Origin: Bacteroidota bacterium
GTDB lineage: Bacteria; Bacteroidota; Bacteroidia; Chitinophagales; UBA8649
Reading direction: 5' to 3'
Length of the DNA stretch: 36,809 nucleotides
NCBI GenBank assembly: GCA_002862745.1
Contig: PKDX01000049.1
Span: 1-36,809, forward strand
Under the pieces are notes generated by a model. It had not been told where the DNA came from and did no database searches. It saw nothing but the letters and a program-made list of their open reading frames with translations. Each line of letters begins with the position of its first letter. Position 1 is the first letter of the stretch. Positions 1 through 8,933 of the stretch are shown piece after piece. Both the position numbers and the translations under genes were made by a program.

Positions 1-2
1 TG

Positions 3-76
3 CGGTCTGGACGGGATTCGAACCCGCGACCCCATGCGTGACAGGCATGTATTCTAACCAGCTGAACTACCAGACC
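3..76 (-). tRNA. tRNA-Asp (anticodon GTC)
   Basis: Read on the minus strand this folds as a complete cloverleaf. The 7-bp acceptor stem GGTCTGG/CCAGACC lies at 70-76 and 4-10, the T-loop contains GTTCGAATC, and the anticodon loop CTGTCAC carries GTC. The discriminator base is G, as expected for tRNA-Asp. The bases after the discriminator read CA and then the window ends, so a CCA tail does not appear to be encoded. A small hairpin lies just upstream at 84-99. Confidence 0.96.
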
Positions 77-83
77 TTTTCCA

Positions 84-99
84 CCGCTATTTCTAGCGG
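84..99 (-). other. GAAA-loop hairpin in the tRNA-Asp leader
   Basis: On the minus strand CCGCTA-GAAA-TAGCGG forms a perfect 6-bp stem closed by a GNRA-type tetraloop. It ends 7 bases before the first base of mature tRNA-Asp. No run of T follows on either strand, so it does not look like an intrinsic terminator. It could be a processing or stability element of the precursor tRNA, or the end of an upstream unit. The sequence shows the fold; the role is inference. Confidence 0.45.
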
Positions 100-287
100 A
101 ACGCTAAAATAAAACAAATTTTGTTTCAACCTAACATTATTGTTTGTTTCTTCATTTGCTAGACTATTCACCAAATGGTGTCAGTAATAACAACACCATT
201 AATCCGTTTACAAAGTATCCAAGAAGTAATTTCATTATAACCTTTCCCACTTCCTGCGTGTTATTTATTAAACGTAAAAGAAAACGT

Positions 288-3200
288 ATGCGGCAGATTC
301 TCTTGACAACGCTATGCCTATTGGCTTTGATTCCTGCTACCATCGCTCAATCAATGTGGCAACCAAGCGCAGAGCCTGCCTCTATTCCAAGCGGGGCCAA
401 ACGCTTTATCTATGCTGACGAAGCTCAATACTTCAAACTCGATACCTCTGTATGGACTGCCGTATCAGCTCGCATACCCATGGAAGTTAATCGACTGGAT
501 GCGCGTCAAGGATATCAGGTAAGCATCCCAATGCCTAATGGCGATATCGAAACCTTCCTCTTTGTGGAGTCACCCATTATGGAGGCTTCCTTAGCTGCTC
601 AATATCCTGAGATTTCAACCTATGTAGGCTATTGCCCAGACCACCCCGAATGGTATGGTAAATTTGACTTTACCCCTCAGGGCTTTCACGGAATGATTTT
701 AGGCGTAGAAGGAGGATCTGTCTTTATTGATCCTGTCTTTCATGGACCGCTCTATCCTACGATGTACATCAGTTATCATCGTGATCATTTTCGTCCAGCC
801 ATCCCAGAACAATTTTCCTGTGAATTCCATAGCGATGTGCTTGATTTAAGCCTTGATGAAGAAAGAGAATTTGCTCGCTTTGGTACCTGTGAGCTGCGAA
901 CCTATCGCTTAGCGCTCTCTGCAACGTCGACGTATACTGCCTTTCATGGAACTCAGAGCCAGGCCATTGCAGCCCAGAATACTACGATGAATCGAGTAAA
1001 TGGAGTGTTTGAACGCGATATAGCCATTACCATGGTGATTGTCGCTAACAATGACTTAAATGTGTATGTCAATGCGGGGAATGATCCTTTCACCAATGGA
1101 AATGCAGGGGCCATGATTAATGAAAATGTTACTGTTATTAACACCAATATAGGCTTGGCAAACTATGACATAGGACATGTTTTTAGCACAAATGCTGGAG
1201 GTCTTGCTGGGCTCGGTGTAGTATGCTCTTCTGGAAAAGCACGCGGAGTAACCGGCTCTAGTTCGCCAACGGGAGATCCCTTTGACATTGACTATGTAGC
1301 CCACGAAATGGGGCATCAGTTCAATATGAATCACACACAGAATAATAGTTGTAACCGTAATGGAGGAACGGCTGTTGAACCAGGAAGCGCATCAACCATT
1401 ATGGGCTACGCTGGGATTTGTGCGCCCAACGTGCAGAGTAATTCGGATGACTACTTCCATGGTATCTCATTAGAAGAATGTGATGCACTGATTACTTCAG
1501 GAGGGCATACATGCCCTGTCATAACTCCCCTATCCAATAGCGAGCCTACACTGACAGGGCTATCAACGTCCATTACGATTCCTGCAAATACGCCTTTTGC
1601 CCTAACGGCTACAGCCAACGACCCGGATGCTTCAGATGTTTTAACCTATTGTTGGGAGCAAATGGATAATCAGACAGGCTTTACCATGCCCCCATCGGGT
1701 GCCTCTACAGAAGGGCCTATGTTTCGCTCACTCGACCCATCGACCTCACCTACACGATTTTTCCCGAATCTTCAAGACCTCATCGCAGATAATGTATCGG
1801 ATTGGGAAGTCTTACCGTCGGTTTCGCGATCGATGGACTTCCGTGTTACCGTGCGTGATAATGCAAGTGGTGGAGGGTGTAATGACCATGATGACCTCGT
1901 TGTCGATGTCGATGGCAACTCAGGGCCATTTCTTGTGTTAAATCCAAACAATTCGGGCATTACATGGGATGCCTCCACGGTCCAAAATATAACATGGGAT
2001 GTTGCCAATACGTCGTCCAGCCCTGTAAGCTGTGGCAGTGTCGATATTCTTCTCTCACTTGATGGAGGACAAACCTTTAGCGTGATTGCAGGCAATGTCC
2101 CAAATGATGGGAGCGAATCCATAACCGTCCCTAATACACCTTCAAGCAATGCCTTAATTATGGTGCAGTGTGCCAATGGAACGTTTTTCGATGTGTCCGA
2201 CAACACCTTTGTGATCAATGGCATTACCAATGACTTTACCGTCACCTCACCCAATGCCAACCAGTCGGTCTGTGCAGGAGGAAGCACCACCTTTCCTATC
2301 GACGTAACGGCCTTTGGAACCTTTGCTGACCCGGTGAGCCTATCTGTCAGCGGAGGGGGCCTTGGAACATCCGCTTCCCTCAGCGCTAATAATGTTACGC
2401 CTACTGCTTCCCTTACCCTCACCGTAACGACTACGGGAGCGTCATCGGGCACCAACACCTTTACCATTAGTGGCAATAGCACTACTGGCACAAAAACGCT
2501 GGATGTAGTGCTTGACGTCTTGACTGCACCTGCCACGCCTACCTTAACTTCACCTGTAGGTGGAGCCACAGCTTCGAACCCAACGGTTTTTACTTGGTCC
2601 TCTACTCCTGGATCAACCTATGATATCACCATCTTTTCGAGTATCAACCCTAACACAGTAGCCGAAACAGCGGCCGGTCTAGGAAGTGCAACCTATACAT
2701 CCAATAGTCTTGCCAACGCAACGACCTATTATTATCAGGTTACGGCAAACAATTCCTGCGGAAATGCTACCTCATTGATTGATTCCTTTACCACCTCGAG
2801 TTGCCTTACGCTGACGAACACGACAAATTATGTCGGGTCAAACAATGCCGATACCGATGTATTATCCCCCATTACCGTGCCTGTAAGCGCTACCGCTCAA
2901 GTATCTTCTGTGCGAATACCCAATATGCAAGGTTTTATAACACGAATCAGTGATATCGATATTCGCTTAGTCGCTCCTAGTGGCACAGAAATCATCCTAT
3001 TAGACTACATTAACTATTGCAATCTAGAAGATGATTGGGATCATGGTATAGAGGATGGCGGCCTGAATCTCAATGGGCTTCCTTGCCCCCCTACGGACGG
3101 CTTGATTTATGATCCAGAAAATCCTCTCTCAACCTTTGACAATGAGCTTGCAGCAGGCGACTGGAATCTACGCGTCTTTGATTTTGTCAATGGAAGGACC

Positions 3201-4913
3201 CCAACGATTGATGAATGGACCCTTGAGATTTGTACGTTTGATCCCTGCGGAGTACCAGTGATCACCAATCAGACCCTTTCAGGTTGTGCTCCATATACCT
3301 TTAATGGTCAGGTGTACAATACATCGGCAACTATTCGGGATACGCTAACCGCCGTATCTGGATGTGATTCGATTGCCATAACCAATCTTGTGCTTAGTCC
3401 AAGTAGCTCAGGTAGTCAAACGCTATCAGGCTGCAGTAGCGTGACCTATAATGGAACTACCTACACAAGCAGTACAACGCTTACAGAAAACCTCACCGCA
3501 TCCAATGGATGCGATTCCATCCTCACAACGAACATTGTGGTAATCCCTCCTGTAACCACCAATCAGTCCTTCTCAGGTTGTGATTCCTACACATACAATG
3601 GGACTACCTATACCACACCAACTACGCTCACCGAAACCCTAACGACGGCTCAGGGCTGTGATTCTATTGTAATTACTGTGATTGACATCTATCCTTCGTA
3701 CAACATAGGCCAGGTGATTGAAGGATGCGACCAAGTGGTATTTAATGGAACCGTCTATACCAGTTCTACCACACTTGGTAATACCTTCACATCGGTCAAT
3801 GGATGCGACTCTATTGTTGGAACACAAATCATTGTCTACAATTCAGTATCTACGACCCAAAGTATTGTAGGATGCGGCAGCGTTAGCTACAATGGCAATG
3901 CGTATAATGCGACGACAGGGCTTACCGAAGTGTTTGCATCTGCTACAGGTTGCGACTCCACGGTCTACACGCAAATCATCGTGGAGAGTCAGCCTACAGT
4001 AAACCAAACGATTTCGGGTTGCGACCAAGTGGTATTTGACGGTCAGGTCTATTTATCATCAACAACTGTAATCGATACACTCCCAGGAATAGGTTGCGAC
4101 AGCATTATACGAACCACGCTTATCATCAATCGTTCTACAAATTCGACGGCATCGGTCACCGCCTGCGGGTCGTATAGCGTAAACGGCAATACATATACCC
4201 AAAGCCAATTAATCAACACCTATTACACCAATCAATTTGGATGTGACTCCATTGTTCAGATTGATTTAACGATTCTTCCGGAAAGTTCTAGCACTGATGA
4301 TATTATCTCATGTGGCCCCATTACCTGGATTGATGGGAATACCTACAATTCATCTAACAATACAGCGAGTGTTATCCTTATCAATGCACTTGGCTGCGAC
4401 TCTACAGTATTGCTAAACTATACGTTAGACTCTTTTGAGACAGACATCTACTTTAGCCAAAACGGTTATTTAGCTCCGACGGAATTAGGAGATAGCTACG
4501 AATGGTTAGAGTGTGATTCTGCAGGATTTACAAGCCTAGTAGGCGAAACGGGACCAACCTATACTCCGTCAAGCACAGGATCCTACGCAGTCGCTGTATC
4601 CAATCAAGGTTGCGTTGATACTTCAGCATGCCTACCCTTTTACATATCGGGCATGGGAATCATGAGCACCCTACCCATATTGCCTACTCTGCGTCCGAAT
4701 CCGATCAATGAATCCCTGTCCATTGATTTTGGAATGCGTTACGAAGCAATTGACCTCCTTCTAATTGATGCGATTGGACAGAAGATCTTCAAGCGCAAGT
4801 ATTCCAATGTTCAGCGCCTTAATGAACCACTAGACCTCAGTGCAGGGGTATATTTCCTTTGGATAGAAAGTGAAGATGGCGGGAGAGCGCTTATGCGGAT
4901 TCTGAAAAAGTAA
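288..4913 (+). CDS. Secreted metzincin (reprolysin-like) protease with P-domain, GCDS repeats and T9SS sorting domain
   Basis: A secreted zinc protease of 1541 residues, probably displayed on or released from the cell surface. The ATG at 288 was chosen because a signal peptide follows directly (MRQILLTTLCLLALIPATIA, cut near AQS); the frame stays open back to a TTG at 144, but that extension is Lys/Arg-rich and unlike an N-terminus. The zinc site HEMGHQFNMNH is at about 339-349 and is followed by a Met-turn IMGYAG, as in M12B-like peptidases. Next come Ser/Thr-rich Ig-like segments, a fibronectin-III-like stretch near 746-838, a proprotein-convertase P-domain near 860-980, eight Cys repeats at about 992-1382, and a C-terminal domain starting LRPNP at about 1467 that fits T9SS type A sorting. 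The substrate cannot be told. No gene in the window is an obvious partner. Confidence 0.9.
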   Translation: MRQILLTTLCLLALIPATIAQSMWQPSAEPASIPSGAKRFIYADEAQYFKLDTSVWTAVSARIPMEVNRLDARQGYQVSIPMPNGDIETFLFVESPIMEASLAAQYPEISTYVGYCPDHPEWYGKFDFTPQGFHGMILGVEGGSVFIDPVFHGPLYPTMYISYHRDHFRPAIPEQFSCEFHSDVLDLSLDEEREFARFGTCELRTYRLALSATSTYTAFHGTQSQAIAAQNTTMNRVNGVFERDIAITMVIVANNDLNVYVNAGNDPFTNGNAGAMINENVTVINTNIGLANYDIGHVFSTNAGGLAGLGVVCSSGKARGVTGSSSPTGDPFDIDYVAHEMGHQFNMNHTQNNSCNRNGGTAVEPGSASTIMGYAGICAPNVQSNSDDYFHGISLEECDALITSGGHTCPVITPLSNSEPTLTGLSTSITIPANTPFALTATANDPDASDVLTYCWEQMDNQTGFTMPPSGASTEGPMFRSLDPSTSPTRFFPNLQDLIADNVSDWEVLPSVSRSMDFRVTVRDNASGGGCNDHDDLVVDVDGNSGPFLVLNPNNSGITWDASTVQNITWDVANTSSSPVSCGSVDILLSLDGGQTFSVIAGNVPNDGSESITVPNTPSSNALIMVQCANGTFFDVSDNTFVINGITNDFTVTSPNANQSVCAGGSTTFPIDVTAFGTFADPVSLSVSGGGLGTSASLSANNVTPTASLTLTVTTTGASSGTNTFTISGNSTTGTKTLDVVLDVLTAPATPTLTSPVGGATASNPTVFTWSSTPGSTYDITIFSSINPNTVAETAAGLGSATYTSNSLANATTYYYQVTANNSCGNATSLIDSFTTSSCLTLTNTTNYVGSNNADTDVLSPITVPVSATAQVSSVRIPNMQGFITRISDIDIRLVAPSGTEIILLDYINYCNLEDDWDHGIEDGGLNLNGLPCPPTDGLIYDPENPLSTFDNELAAGDWNLRVFDFVNGRTPTIDEWTLEICTFDPCGVPVITNQTLSGCAPYTFNGQVYNTSATIRDTLTAVSGCDSIAITNLVLSPSSSGSQTLSGCSSVTYNGTTYTSSTTLTENLTASNGCDSILTTNIVVIPPVTTNQSFSGCDSYTYNGTTYTTPTTLTETLTTAQGCDSIVITVIDIYPSYNIGQVIEGCDQVVFNGTVYTSSTTLGNTFTSVNGCDSIVGTQIIVYNSVSTTQSIVGCGSVSYNGNAYNATTGLTEVFASATGCDSTVYTQIIVESQPTVNQTISGCDQVVFDGQVYLSSTTVIDTLPGIGCDSIIRTTLIINRSTNSTASVTACGSYSVNGNTYTQSQLINTYYTNQFGCDSIVQIDLTILPESSSTDDIISCGPITWIDGNTYNSSNNTASVILINALGCDSTVLLNYTLDSFETDIYFSQNGYLAPTELGDSYEWLECDSAGFTSLVGETGPTYTPSSTGSYAVAVSNQGCVDTSACLPFYISGMGIMSTLPILPTLRPNPINESLSIDFGMRYEAIDLLLIDAIGQKIFKRKYSNVQRLNEPLDLSAGVYFLWIESEDGGRALMRILKK
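3264..4433 (+). repeat. Eight tandem ~49-residue SGC...NG..Y...GCDSI repeats inside the protease gene
   Basis: Eight diverged units of about 146 bp lie head to tail. Each encodes a pattern of Gly-Cys, then Y-NG, then Y, a Thr-rich stretch and GCDS(I/T). Each unit has two Cys that could form one disulphide. Units 4 and 6 share an exact 18-base block, TGCGACCAAGTGGTATTT, at 3726-3743 and 4020-4037, which hints at more recent exchange between them. Units 7 and 8 are the most diverged. Such repeats are common in large T9SS-exported proteins of Bacteroidota and probably act as a stalk or adhesive region. Confidence 0.85.
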
Positions 4914-5020
4914 TATATACTATAGAAAAGTACACCTCATAACAGGTAAACAAGTAGGTTTGGGCTAGATATGCCCTATAAGAATTTGGTAAAAAGAGGA
5001 GAGATCAGTTGAGTAACGAG

Positions 5021-5212
5021 TTATCCAGCAGCGTTTGACTTAGACTGCTTAAACTTCGCTTTAATCATTTCCTCACGACGCTCTACAGATGGCTTTGTGA
5101 AATGCTTACGCTTACGCAATTGCTGCATAGTCTTAACATCTCTGTGCTTACGCTTGTAACGCTTGATTGCCTGATCCACAGTTTCGTCTGGACGTACTTT
5201 AATGATTAGCAT
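5021..5212 (-). CDS. rpsU: 30S ribosomal protein bS21
   Basis: A 63-residue, strongly basic protein that matches bS21: it begins MLIIKVRPDETVDQAIKRYK and continues with KRKHFTKPSVERREE. bS21 sits on the small subunit near the anti-Shine-Dalgarno end of 16S rRNA; in Bacteroidota it is thought to help hide that end, which fits the lack of Shine-Dalgarno sequences before the genes here. It lies 122 bases after the HDAC-like gene on the same strand and converges on the large protease gene, with 107 bases between the two stops. No clear terminator was seen there. Length is normal for the phylum. Confidence 0.96.
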   Translation of the reverse strand: MLIIKVRPDETVDQAIKRYKRKHRDVKTMQQLRKRKHFTKPSVERREEMIKAKFKQSKSNAAG

Positions 5213-5334
5213 ACGAGTAATTCAATTTTTAAGGACTGCGAAGTTAATCAAAATATCGAAGTATTTATCCTTGCAGCTAAGAATAACTTAGAGCACACCA
5301 AGTTAATCTTTACCTTCAAAGAGGGTATAAAGCA

Positions 5335-6237
5335 TTACCCAAACACTTGACGAGCTACTCGATAAGTATTGGCATGTGCTTCGATAATATTAGCGAGTCG
5401 TTTGGAATACCCTCCCCCCATGCTAACACAGGGTACAACGTTATGCTGCTTACAATATTCAAAAACCAACTCATCTCTGCGACGGCACCCTTGTATACTG
5501 AGGGATAGACGGCCAAGTTTATCTCCTTCGATGACGTCAACCCCACTGAGATAACAAACAAGGTCAGGCTTTAGGCGCTGGAAGACTTCTTGTAGGGTTT
5601 GTTCTACGATGGCTAGATACGCCGGATCTTCGATGCCATCGTCCACCCCTATATCCCAATCAGATGTTGTCTTACGCAAGGGATAGTTTTTTGCACCATG
5701 GACACTCAACGTATATACTCGGGGATTCCCCTCAAAAATAGCTGCTGTGCCATTGCCTTGGTGAACATCTAAATCAATAATCAGGGCTTGTTCAATCTCC
5801 CCCATATGCAAGAGCTCATTAATGGCAATCGCAAAGTCATTGAGCAGACAAAATCCTTCGCCGCGATCTCTAAAGGCGTGATGTGTACCACCTGCAATAT
5901 TTAACGCGACCTCTCCTTGAAGTGCATAACGTGCACATTGAAGCGTGCCCCCAGCAATATGCAAACTTCGTTCAATAAGAAGCGGTCTATAAGGAAAGCC
6001 CATGGCCCTGATCTCATTTCGCGAAAGCTTGCCGTGCTTTAGCTTAGACCAATATTCCTCAGAATGGGTGCGTAAAAGGGTTTCCTCAGAAAGGATATCC
6101 GGCGAGAAAACATCCTCTTCGGTTATTGTTCCTTCATAGATGAGCTGTTCGTAAAGCACATCATACTTTTCCATCGGAAAGCGGTGATTTTCCGGTAAAT
6201 GAGGATATCGGTAAATAGGGGAAAAGGCAACACGCAT
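5335..6237 (-). CDS. Histone-deacetylase-family zinc deacylase
   Basis: A 300-residue member of the arginase/deacetylase fold. The active-site set is complete: tandem His at 119-120 (GGTHHAF), zinc ligands Asp157 and His159 (DLDVHQGNG), the third ligand Asp234 (LSGVDV), and the catalytic Tyr277 in GGGYS. The ATG at 6237 was preferred to a TTG three codons upstream because family members start at the MRVAFSP-like strand. Bacterial relatives act on acetylated lysines, polyamines or other small amides, and the substrate cannot be read from the sequence. It lies between pyrE (72 bases upstream) and rpsU on the same strand, but neither neighbour suggests a shared pathway. Confidence 0.9.
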   Translation of the reverse strand: MRVAFSPIYRYPHLPENHRFPMEKYDVLYEQLIYEGTITEEDVFSPDILSEETLLRTHSEEYWSKLKHGKLSRNEIRAMGFPYRPLLIERSLHIAGGTLQCARYALQGEVALNIAGGTHHAFRDRGEGFCLLNDFAIAINELLHMGEIEQALIIDLDVHQGNGTAAIFEGNPRVYTLSVHGAKNYPLRKTTSDWDIGVDDGIEDPAYLAIVEQTLQEVFQRLKPDLVCYLSGVDVIEGDKLGRLSLSIQGCRRRDELVFEYCKQHNVVPCVSMGGGYSKRLANIIEAHANTYRVARQVFG

Positions 6238-6309
6238 GCAGACCAATCAAATTATTCAATAGTACAACGCTGTATGGACTGACTTAGTTGATAGGGCAAC
6301 CGTAAGAAT

Positions 6310-6936
6310 CTACTTACAATTCGTAGAATACCATTCCTGCAAAATAGCAAGGTTTTCCTTGGAGAAACTATCCTGAACTTCTGGAAGACCAATCAAGGTC
6401 TCAAAATCACTTAGTGTAAAGGTTTTATACCCTGCTTCATCAAAAGCTTGTCTTGCCTTAGTAAAGCCATAGGTAAAGATCGCACCAATGGCCACTACAT
6501 TGGCTCCTGCCGCTTCAAGTGCCTTAGCCGCTTGAATTGAGCTGCCACCTGTAGAAAACAAATCTTCGATAACCACAACATCACTTCCAGGCTCAACTCG
6601 CCCTTCAATCATGTTTTGCATTCCATGGGCCTTTGCCTTAGAGCGAACATAGCAAAATGGTAGTCCCAGGGCATCTGCTACCAATGCTCCATGGGCTATA
6701 CCTGCAGTGGCAACACCTGCAATGCTCTTAAAGTGATAGTTTTTCAACATTGTGGAAAAGGCCTCCTTAACCACTGAACGCGCCACATGATCACTTAACA
6801 AAATCCGATTATCGCAATAAATTGGAGAAAACATTCCAGAGGACCATTGAAACATATTTTCAGGACTTAACAAAATTGCTTTATTTTTAAAGAGAAGATG
6901 CGCGATTAATTGAGCTGATGTTGAGGATCTATTCAT
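6310..6936 (-). CDS. pyrE: Orotate phosphoribosyltransferase
   Basis: Makes orotidine 5'-phosphate from orotate and PRPP, the fifth step of pyrimidine synthesis, in the cytoplasm. At 208 residues it is of normal length. The PRPP-binding motif VVVIEDLFSTGGS is at about 120-132, and the N-terminal substrate region contains SPIYCDNR, both typical of the family. The start codon shares the tetranucleotide CATG (6934-6937) with the divergent Nudix gene, so any promoter for pyrE must lie inside that gene. The next in-frame Met is residue 28, which would delete conserved sequence, so this start is firm. It may be co-transcribed with the HDAC-like gene. Confidence 0.96.
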   Translation of the reverse strand: MNRSSTSAQLIAHLLFKNKAILLSPENMFQWSSGMFSPIYCDNRILLSDHVARSVVKEAFSTMLKNYHFKSIAGVATAGIAHGALVADALGLPFCYVRSKAKAHGMQNMIEGRVEPGSDVVVIEDLFSTGGSSIQAAKALEAAGANVVAIGAIFTYGFTKARQAFDEAGYKTFTLSDFETLIGLPEVQDSFSKENLAILQEWYSTNCK

Positions 6937-7606
6937 GAAAGAAAATTACAAAATATACCTAAACGGAATCTCTGTTTACCTATGTCAGGAAAAATGTCCC
7001 TTAGTGGTGCAAAAAAAGGATAACCCTGTGGAGATATATCCTGTGACCAGCAAGGCTACCATCAAAAAAATAATCACTGCCATTGAGGTTGGCTCCCTTC
7101 GAAGCAATATCGTTCTCTGTAGCGAAGACATTAAAAAGCTCAAAAATCAATTCTTCTCTTGTTTTACTATGATCGAAGCCGGAGGAGGCGTAGTTCGAAA
7201 CAAAAGAAATGAGTATCTGCTAATTCATAGAAAAAAGAAATGGGACCTTCCTAAAGGGAAATTAGAATCCGATGAATCACCTCGCGGAGGAGCCGTTCGA
7301 GAAGTTGAAGAGGAAACCGGTGTGCGTATTATAAACATTTATGAAAAGCTCTGTAAGACCTACCATACCTATAAGCTAAGAGATGAATGGATCCTTAAAA
7401 AAACCCATTGGTACATGATGAAGGGGGACTCAACAAGTAGGCTTAGACCACAAACGGAAGAAGGAATTACACGAGTCGAATGGGTGGGTCGCAAAATGTT
7501 TAGGGATCAAATAAAAGACTCCTATCCCACTTTTAACAGTGTATTAATTGAAGAAAAGACCTGGAATAGGCGGTATCAAGAGGCTGTAGCTATTCAAAGC
7601 CTCTAA
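6935..7606 (+). CDS. Nudix hydrolase
   Basis: A 223-residue enzyme that hydrolyses a nucleoside diphosphate linked to another group; the exact substrate is not evident. The Nudix box GX5EX7REXXEEXG is complete at 108-130, from GKLESDES to REVEEETGV. About 78 residues precede the Nudix fold, as in a Bacteroidota group that starts with a short YKIYLNG-like strand, and this supports the first ATG. That ATG overlaps the divergent pyrE start by two bases. The gene converges on metK with 38 bases between the stops. Any link to pyrE (nucleotide housekeeping) is inference from position only. Confidence 0.92.
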   Translation: MKENYKIYLNGISVYLCQEKCPLVVQKKDNPVEIYPVTSKATIKKIITAIEVGSLRSNIVLCSEDIKKLKNQFFSCFTMIEAGGGVVRNKRNEYLLIHRKKKWDLPKGKLESDESPRGGAVREVEEETGVRIINIYEKLCKTYHTYKLRDEWILKKTHWYMMKGDSTSRLRPQTEEGITRVEWVGRKMFRDQIKDSYPTFNSVLIEEKTWNRRYQEAVAIQSL

Positions 7607-7644
7607 TCAGCGTGAGATAAAGAAAAACAGGAGAAGTCGAAATA

Positions 7645-8904
7645 CTAAAGGGCAAAGGCCTTTTTAATCGTATCGACATAGTCTAGCTTTTCCCAAGGGA
7701 ACAGCGTTACTTCCTTCTCCAATACTCGTCCTGATCCATCCATAAAACGCTTGGTTACGACTTCGGGGGATCGCCCCATATGTCCATAGGCTGCGGTTTC
7801 AAGGTATATCGGATCCCTTAGTTTAAAACGCTGTTCGATATCATAAGGACGCAAGGAAATAAGTTGTTGAACTTTATCAGCAATCTCACCATCAGTTAAC
7901 GTGGTAGCTGACGTACCATACGTATTGATAAACAAACTGACCGGATCAGCGACTCCAATAGCATAGGCCACCTGTACCAATACTTCGTCACAAAGACCTG
8001 AACCGACTAAATTCTTCGCAAGGTGCCTTGCCGCATAGGCTGCGGAGCGGTCAACCTTAGATGGATCTTTTCCTGAAAAGGCTCCTCCACCGTGACCTCC
8101 TTTCCCACCATAGGTATCCACAATAATCTTTCGACCCGTCAATCCCGTGTCTCCGTGAGGACCACCAATTACAAACTTTCCTGTAGGATTCACATGATAG
8201 ATAACCTTATCATCTAGTAAGGCGCGGATCTCATCACCAAAGTGTGCCATGGTTCTTGGAATTAAAATTTCCTTGACATCATTTAGGATACGCTGAAGCA
8301 TAACCGAATCATCTCCGTCAAATTCATCATGCTGGGTAGAGAGTACGATGGTATTTATACGCAATGGTTTGTTATCGTCACTATATTCTATAGTTACCTG
8401 AGCCTTAGCATCTGGGCGTAAATAATGCATTGTTGGATGTCCTTCCTTTCGGATAAGTGCTAACTCTTCGAGAAGCTTATGAGAAAGGGCCAGCGCAATG
8501 GGCATATATTCTTGGGTTTCAGAAGAGGCATACCCAAACATTATACCTTGGTCTCCGGCGCCCTGATCTTCTGGATTTGCACGATCTACTCCTTGATTAA
8601 TTTCAGGAGACTGCTCGTGAATAGCCGATAGCACTCCACAGCTATCCGCCTCAAACATGTATTCACTTTTTGTGTAGCCAATCTTTCGGATGACATCCCT
8701 TGCAATATTGGGCACGTCCAAATAGACCGTTGACTTGACCTCTCCCGCTAAGACTACTTGACCTGTAGTTACTAGTGTCTCACAAGCCACTTTAGATTGC
8801 GGGTCAAAGGCAAGAAAATGATCAATTAATGCATCCGATATTTGGTCAGCAACCTTATCAGGATGGCCTTCAGAAACAGATTCAGAGGTAAATAGATACG
8901 GCAT
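7645..8904 (-). CDS. metK: S-adenosylmethionine synthetase
   Basis: Forms S-adenosylmethionine from methionine and ATP in the cytoplasm. The 419 residues cover the three-part MAT fold. The ATP motif [16 protein letters not shown] is near the N-terminus, [10 protein letters not shown] is near residue 120, and the phosphate loop [13 protein letters not shown] and Gly-rich [15 protein letters not shown] follow near the middle. It is the last gene of the run prs-rplY-pth-FAH-metK, 29 bases after the FAH gene. An inverted repeat fills most of that gap and ends two bases before the start codon. There is no room for a SAM riboswitch directly upstream. Confidence 0.97.
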   Translation of the reverse strand: MPYLFTSESVSEGHPDKVADQISDALIDHFLAFDPQSKVACETLVTTGQVVLAGEVKSTVYLDVPNIARDVIRKIGYTKSEYMFEADSCGVLSAIHEQSPEINQGVDRANPEDQGAGDQGIMFGYASSETQEYMPIALALSHKLLEELALIRKEGHPTMHYLRPDAKAQVTIEYSDDNKPLRINTIVLSTQHDEFDGDDSVMLQRILNDVKEILIPRTMAHFGDEIRALLDDKVIYHVNPTGKFVIGGPHGDTGLTGRKIIVDTYGGKGGHGGGAFSGKDPSKVDRSAAYAARHLAKNLVGSGLCDEVLVQVAYAIGVADPVSLFINTYGTSATTLTDGEIADKVQQLISLRPYDIEQRFKLRDPIYLETAAYGHMGRSPEVVTKRFMDGSGRVLEKEVTLFPWEKLDYVDTIKKAFAL

Positions 8905-8906
8905 CG

Positions 8907-8928
8907 TTACATTTTGTATACAATGTAA
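8907..8928. promoter_or_regulatory. Inverted repeat immediately upstream of metK
   Basis: TTACATT (8907-8913) and AATGTAA (8922-8928) are exact inverted arms of 7 bases around an 8-base spacer that itself contains the palindrome GTATAC. The repeat occupies most of the gap between the FAH gene and metK and ends two bases before the metK ATG. It could be an operator for a dimeric repressor, or a weak hairpin over the start region of the mRNA. The symmetry is directly visible; any function is inference, and AT-rich symmetry of this length can arise by chance. Confidence 0.35.
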
Positions 8929-8933
8929 GACTT

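Noticed and set aside
112-126. AAACAAA-T-TTTGTTT inverted repeat upstream of tRNA-Asp
   Set aside because: The symmetry is exact but almost entirely A and T; chance is a sufficient explanation and no promoter match coincides.
144-287. N-terminal extension of the protease from a TTG at 144
   Set aside because: The extension has no family-like sequence, and it would bury the clear signal peptide that starts at the ATG at 288.
1772-2569. Long open frame of 265 codons on the minus strand inside the protease gene
   Set aside because: It lies antisense to Ser/Thr-rich repeats, has no recognisable domain or plausible start region, and is explained by the codon composition of the real gene.
4968-4982. 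GGGC-TAGATAT-GCCC hairpin between the protease gene and rpsU
   Set aside because: The stem is only 4 bp and has no U-run on either strand, so it is not a convincing terminator.
8905-8933. SAM riboswitch upstream of metK
   Set aside because: Only 29 bases lie between the FAH gene stop and the metK start, far too short for any known SAM riboswitch class; only a small inverted repeat is present.
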